Below, in pieces: positions 6,301 through 9,313 of a stretch of DNA of 9,313 nt (the first letter of the stretch is position 1; every line of letters begins with the position of its first letter). The translations under genes and the position numbers were made by a program. This stretch comes from Anaerolineales bacterium. GTDB lineage: Bacteria; Chloroflexota; Anaerolineae; Anaerolineales; Villigracilaceae. Where the stretch lies: contig JAQTWR010000083.1 in the NCBI GenBank assembly GCA_028689195.1, forward strand, positions 1 to 9,313, in the 5' to 3' direction. The notes beneath the pieces are model-generated. The model was not told where the DNA came from and did no database searches. It saw only the letters and a list, made by a program, of their open reading frames with translations.

Positions 6301-7062
6301 CTACGGAATGATCAAACTGCAACAAGTGACCGCGCCTTCGGCTTTCGCCAGTTCGTCCACGTTGACGGGGTGGATTGCGTAACCGTATTTTTCTATTTTG
6401 GCGCGGGTTTTGGGAAAGTTTGCGGGGTAGATAATCTTTCCGTTGAGCGGTAAACAATTCGCGGCAAAGGGTTCTTCCGCGTCCACTTCAATCCAGGTGA
6501 ACTTTTTGAAGCGAGAGGTTTCTACCCAGTCGGGATTAATCAAAACGGTTTGCTCGTCCACTTTGGTGATGGCGGTTTTCAAATGCAGGCAGCCGCGCAA
6601 TTCTACGCCGATGACTTCGTAGCCGTAATTATCCAGCGTATTTTGAAGTTGATCGAGCGCGGCTTGGTTGCTGCGCGTGGACATGCCGACATAGATATTT
6701 TTGCCGAGTACAAGAACGTCGCCGCCGTCTATGGTTGCGGGCGCCGCAACGTGGACAAGCGGTTTGTATGGCGCGAGGACTTGAATGATCGAATCAATTT
6801 CGGGTTTGCGCGAATCGGCGCCCGGGCGGGTGATGACCGCGACTTCGCCCAAAATAAAAGCGGCGTCTTCGACGAAGACGGAATCGGGCAGGTTGGGTTC
6901 TTCGTCCAATTCGATAATCTGGCAGCCGTTTTTTGCAAGCGCGGTAACGTATTCCTGATGCTGCGCGCGCGCGACTTCAAGATTGATGGGCGCGCGTTCG
7001 ATGTGCGTGATTTCGCACTCGTTGAAGCGCGGGCTGATTTTGCGCGTGACGGCGACTGTCAT
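6301..7062 (-). CDS. Dimethylarginine dimethylaminohydrolase (DDAH)
   Basis: This enzyme is predicted to hydrolyse N-omega-methylated arginines to citrulline and a methylamine in the cytoplasm. The 253-residue protein has the penta-bladed amidinotransferase-fold signatures of DDAH. These are LPDSVFVEDAAF (58-69; Asp60, Glu65, Asp66), ITRPGADSRK (77-86), TIDGGDVLVLG (110-120), GMSTRSNQ (126-133; Arg130), CLHLKTAIT (158-166; His160) and a C-terminal VTCCSLIIP (245-253) with the nucleophile cysteine. These match, in order, the corresponding segments of mammalian DDAH, including the paired cysteines, so catalytic and guanidinium-binding residues appear intact. The ATG is one base after the ATPase stop codon. 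No separate Shine-Dalgarno sequence is evident, implying translational coupling. It is the last gene of the amino-acid transporter unit, which suggests it processes the imported ligand. A related hydrolase of the same superfamily acting on arginine itself is the main alternative. Confidence 0.9.
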   Translation of the reverse strand: MTVAVTRKISPRFNECEITHIERAPINLEVARAQHQEYVTALAKNGCQIIELDEEPNLPDSVFVEDAAFILGEVAVITRPGADSRKPEIDSIIQVLAPYKPLVHVAAPATIDGGDVLVLGKNIYVGMSTRSNQAALDQLQNTLDNYGYEVIGVELRGCLHLKTAITKVDEQTVLINPDWVETSRFKKFTWIEVDAEEPFAANCLPLNGKIIYPANFPKTRAKIEKYGYAIHPVNVDELAKAEGAVTCCSLIIP

Positions 7063-7063
7063 T

Positions 7064-7828
7064 CTAATTGCCGCTGTCGGTGCGGTAACGGTCTATCAGC
7101 GCTTTGGTGCGCGGGTCTTTGGGATTGGAGAAAAGGTCTTCCGGTTTTGCGTCTTCGATCAATTCGCCGTCGCCCATGACGATGACGCGGTCGGCGACTT
7201 CTTTTGCGAAGCCCATTTCATGCGTGACGACGATCATGGTCATGCCTTCGTACGCGACTTTTTTCATTACGTTCAATACTTCGCCGATGAGTTCGGGGTC
7301 GAGCGCGGAGGTTGGCTCGTCGAAGAGCATGACCTTTGGTTCCATGGTCAATGCGCGGGCGATGGCGACGCGCTGTTTTTGTCCGCCGGAGAGTCGCATG
7401 GGGTATTCGTCTTTCTTGACGATTAATCCGACGCTTTCGAGATTCTTTTCCGCGAGTTCGATGGCGATCTTGCGGTCCATGCCTTTGACGGTGACGGGAC
7501 CTTCGATCACGTTTTCGAGTACGGTCATGTGCGGGAAGAGATTGAATTCCTGAAACACCATGCCCGTTTTTAGGCGCACGTCATGGATGAGTTGGCGGCG
7601 CTGTGCGCCTTTCATTTCTCCCGTAACTTTAACGCCCGCCACTTCGATGCTGCCGTGCGAAGGTTCTTCCAAAAAGTTGACGCAGCGCAGCAGGGTGCTT
7701 TTTCCAGATCCGCTGCGCCCGATGAGACAGACCACTTCCCGTTCCGGCACTTCGAGGCTGATGTTTTTGAGGACGTGCAGATGACCAAAATACTTGTCGA
7801 GATTGGAGATTTTCACAATGGGCGCCAT
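7064..7828 (-). CDS. Polar amino-acid ABC transporter ATP-binding protein (GlnQ/HisP type)
   Basis: This 254-residue cytoplasmic nucleotide-binding subunit powers uptake by the adjacent permease. All ABC motifs are present: Walker [10 protein letters not shown] (37-45), Q-loop at Gln93 in [17 protein letters not shown], signature LSGGQKQR (146-153), Walker B VMLFDEP (166-172) with Glu171, D-loop SALDPE and H-loop THEMGFA with His203. [12 protein letters not shown] and THEMGFA are typical of the polar amino-acid subfamily (glutamine, histidine, arginine). The substrate cannot be read from this subunit. The ATG follows the permease stop by one base, with AAAGGAGA (7844-7837) as Shine-Dalgarno sequence inside the permease 3' end. 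The downstream DDAH gene begins one base after its stop. Confidence 0.96.
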   Translation of the reverse strand: MAPIVKISNLDKYFGHLHVLKNISLEVPEREVVCLIGRSGSGKSTLLRCVNFLEEPSHGSIEVAGVKVTGEMKGAQRRQLIHDVRLKTGMVFQEFNLFPHMTVLENVIEGPVTVKGMDRKIAIELAEKNLESVGLIVKKDEYPMRLSGGQKQRVAIARALTMEPKVMLFDEPTSALDPELIGEVLNVMKKVAYEGMTMIVVTHEMGFAKEVADRVIVMGDGELIEDAKPEDLFSNPKDPRTKALIDRYRTDSGN

Positions 7829-7829
7829 G

Positions 7830-8675
7830 TTATCTGTCTCCTTTGGAAAGGCGTTTTTCGATGATGCTTTGGATGTAGGTGAGCGCCAGAGTCATTGTCC
7901 AATAGAAAATAGCCGCCATGATGAGCGCTTCGAGGTTGTGGAATTGCGCGCGCCCGACTTTTGTAGCGCGCCACATTAATTCATGCACGAAGCCGGTCGC
8001 GGAGACCAGCGCGGAATCTTTGGTCATGGCGATGAATTCGTTGCCGACGGGGGGGATGGCGAAGCGCAACGCCTGAGGAAGAACGACGCGCCGCATCGTT
8101 TGAGTAGGAGTCATGCCCAGCGCGATTGCCGCCTCGCGTTGTCCCTTGCCGACGGAGGCAAGCCCCGCGCGGAAAATCTCGGACATGTACGCGCCGTAGT
8201 TTAATCCAAGCGCCAATACGCCCGCCAAAGTTCCCGAAAGGATGATGCCTAATTGCGGTAGGGCTAGAAAGAAGAAGAAAATTTGCAGATAAAGGGGAGT
8301 TCCTCTGATGAGAGAAACGTAAAAAGTGCTAAGCGCGTAAATTGGCGGGAAGGTGGAAAGTCTGCCCAGCGCGGCAAGCAATGCGAGCGCCATTGCCAGA
8401 AAAATGGAAAGGATTGATATCTTAATCGTTTCGGTCAATCCGCCCGCGATGAAATCTATTTCTTTTAGGATGAAAGTTGTGTCTATGTGAATTGTCTTGA
8501 ACGTCGTTGTTCCGATGGTGACGCTTTGCCCGCTGAATAGAAAGACCATAATTACGAGCAAAACCGCCCAGGAGATGGCTACGTTCGTTTTGAATTGCAG
8601 TTCCTTGCGTAATTGCGCGGCATATAACAGTTCGGCTTGCGATTTTGGAGCTTCCCCTTTATTGAATAGGTTCAT
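7830..8675 (-). CDS. Polar amino-acid ABC transporter permease (HisM/GlnP type)
   Basis: This 281-residue inner-membrane subunit forms the translocation channel. A charged N-terminal extension (1-30) precedes a first membrane helix (about 31-49). A core of the HisM/GlnP type follows, including [18 protein letters not shown] (118-135) and the EAA loop [21 protein letters not shown] (180-200) that contacts the ATPase. The frame can be extended to a TTG at 8699. I chose the ATG at 8675 because GGGAG (8687-8683) lies 7 bases before it. Only one permease gene is present, so a homodimer is expected unless a second lies elsewhere. The gene is separated from the binding-protein gene by a strong hairpin and from the ATPase by one base. 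Confidence 0.94.
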   Translation of the reverse strand: MNLFNKGEAPKSQAELLYAAQLRKELQFKTNVAISWAVLLVIMVFLFSGQSVTIGTTTFKTIHIDTTFILKEIDFIAGGLTETIKISILSIFLAMALALLAALGRLSTFPPIYALSTFYVSLIRGTPLYLQIFFFFLALPQLGIILSGTLAGVLALGLNYGAYMSEIFRAGLASVGKGQREAAIALGMTPTQTMRRVVLPQALRFAIPPVGNEFIAMTKDSALVSATGFVHELMWRATKVGRAQFHNLEALIMAAIFYWTMTLALTYIQSIIEKRLSKGDR

Positions 8676-8682
8676 ACTCAAT

Positions 8683-8687
8683 CTCCC
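8683..8687 (-). promoter_or_regulatory. Shine-Dalgarno site that sets the permease start
   Basis: GGGAG on the minus strand lies 7 bases before the ATG at 8675. It argues against the upstream TTG at 8699, which would place this site inside the coding sequence. Confidence 0.75.
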
Positions 8688-8702
8688 ATCATGTTGCAAG
8701 GC

Positions 8703-8744
8703 AAAAAAAATTAAGGGAAGCGGCGTTATGTTGCCGCTTCCCTT
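8703..8744 (-). terminator. Intercistronic rho-independent terminator between binding protein and permease
   Basis: A perfect 12-base stem AAGGGAAGCGGC / GCCGCTTCCCTT (8713-8724 with 8733-8744) with an 8-base loop is followed on the minus strand by AA and eight T residues (8710-8703). It begins about 17 bases after the binding-protein stop codon. Partial termination here would leave more binding-protein mRNA than transporter mRNA. T residues also follow the stem on the plus strand. Confidence 0.88.
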
Positions 8745-8761
8745 TTTTTATTTGATAGGCG

Positions 8762-9313
8762 TTATTTGGGCGCTTGCGTTAAGTCCATGCTGAACCATGT
8801 GTTGGAGAGCGCGGAAAGCGTTCCATCCGCGTGCATGGCTGCAAAGAGTTCGTCCACCTTCGCGCGCAAGGATGTGGAGTCGAGGGCGGCTGCCTTATCG
8901 AAGGCGGCGGCGAGGTCTTCGGAGTAAACGGCGCCTTCAAGTTTGACGACGGGCATTCCTGCGGCGATATTCGCGTCCACAACGGTCGCGGAAGTGACAT
9001 AGCCCACGAAGTCCTTGCGTCCAGAAGCGATGGCTTGCGCGCATTCCTGGTCGGTTTCAAGGGTGGTAACGGTTACGTCGGCGGGGACTTGGGCGTAAAT
9101 GGAGGTTTCGGGCAAGCCGAGCGCAGCCATGTCGTTGTTCAGCCATGATTCGTAGGTGGTGGCTGTGCCGGCGCATACGGTTTGACCGGAAAGACCGTCA
9201 AGCGAGGTGATGCCTGAATCTGCGGCGACCGCAACGACTGCGGGGGTGTAGTAATAAGGCAGACTGAAATCGAGGATTTTCTGGCGGTCAACAGTGACGG
9301 TCATCGAGCCGAC
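8762..9313 (-). CDS. Amino-acid ABC transporter substrate-binding protein, family 3, N-terminus outside window
   Basis: About 183 C-terminal residues of an extracytoplasmic solute-binding protein are visible. The frame stays open to the window edge (VGS precedes the internal Met at 9304), so the signal peptide and first lobe are missing here. MTVTVDRQKILDFSLPYYYT is the classic hinge-region signature of the family-3 binding proteins (usually MTITPERxxxVDFSxPY). It is followed by GLSGQTVCAGTATTYESWL, the usual GKxVGVxxGT strand. The later segment ASGRKDFVGYVTSATV corresponds to the usual GRxDAxxxD stretch, but the Asp that commonly contacts the ligand amino group is not seen. Two cysteines (GQTVCAG and DQECAQA) may form a disulphide. 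As first gene of the transporter unit it delivers the ligand to the permease. Family is secure; ligand is unknown. Confidence 0.93.
   Translation of the reverse strand, partial: VGSMTVTVDRQKILDFSLPYYYTPAVVAVAADSGITSLDGLSGQTVCAGTATTYESWLNNDMAALGLPETSIYAQVPADVTVTTLETDQECAQAIASGRKDFVGYVTSATVVDANIAAGMPVVKLEGAVYSEDLAAAFDKAAALDSTSLRAKVDELFAAMHADGTLSALSNTWFSMDLTQAPK

Noticed and set aside
6550..7179. Plus-strand 209-residue open frame over DDAH and the ATPase 3' end
   Set aside because: It is the longest antisense frame but overlaps two genes with complete catalytic motifs. The composition is not protein-like and no start signal is visible.
8676..8699. Permease start extended to TTG at 8699
   Set aside because: The Shine-Dalgarno sequence GGGAG at 8687-8683 would fall inside the coding region; the ATG at 8675 has correct spacing.
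1..9313. CRISPR array, insertion sequence or rRNA
   Set aside because: No regularly spaced repeats, terminal inverted repeats with a transposase, or rRNA-like blocks were found on either strand.

Overview
This window is a dense, mostly co-oriented stretch of bacterial chromosome. Every protein gene lies on the minus strand, and a single tRNA-Leu lies on the plus strand. Gene content, moderate G+C, frequent GCGCG/CGCGC words, a tRNA without encoded CCA, and the combination of an exonuclease-DinG with small NERD-like membrane proteins suggest a Chloroflexota (Anaerolineae-like) genome. That placement is an inference from protein style and was not tested by any search.

Reading in the direction of transcription (high to low coordinates), the right part is a polar amino-acid ABC uptake operon. 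It holds the C-terminal part of a family-3 solute-binding protein (8762-9313, cut by the window edge), an intercistronic hairpin terminator (8703-8744), a HisM/GlnP-type permease (7830-8675), a GlnQ-type ATPase (7064-7828) and a dimethylargininase (DDAH, 6301-7062). The last three genes are separated by one base each. This suggests that the imported ligand is arginine- or methylarginine-like and is hydrolysed to citrulline after uptake. A hairpin at 6249-6277 ends this unit and also the convergent tRNA.

In the middle, a tRNA-Leu(GAG) with a consensus sigma-70-type promoter is divergent from plsX. The tRNA -10 sits in a palindrome, ATTATAAT, so it also reads as a -10 toward plsX. plsX (phosphate acyltransferase of phospholipid synthesis) overlaps by one base with a two-helix membrane protein carrying a NERD-like domain without recognisable nuclease residues. 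A polytopic GT-C-like membrane protein follows after 15 bases.

The left part holds a 931-residue DinG-family protein that joins a complete DEDDh exonuclease to a DEAH helicase which retains four cluster-type cysteines. At the extreme left edge the first 45 codons of another gene are visible. They resemble the N-terminal effector-associated segment of bacterial conflict/signalling proteins, and the rest of that gene lies outside the window.

Most of the window is ordinary housekeeping and transport sequence. The points most worth a second look are the edge gene, the ABC-DDAH operon, the shared -10 promoter, and the retained cysteines in the exonuclease-DinG. No complete new defence system or mobile element is visible.
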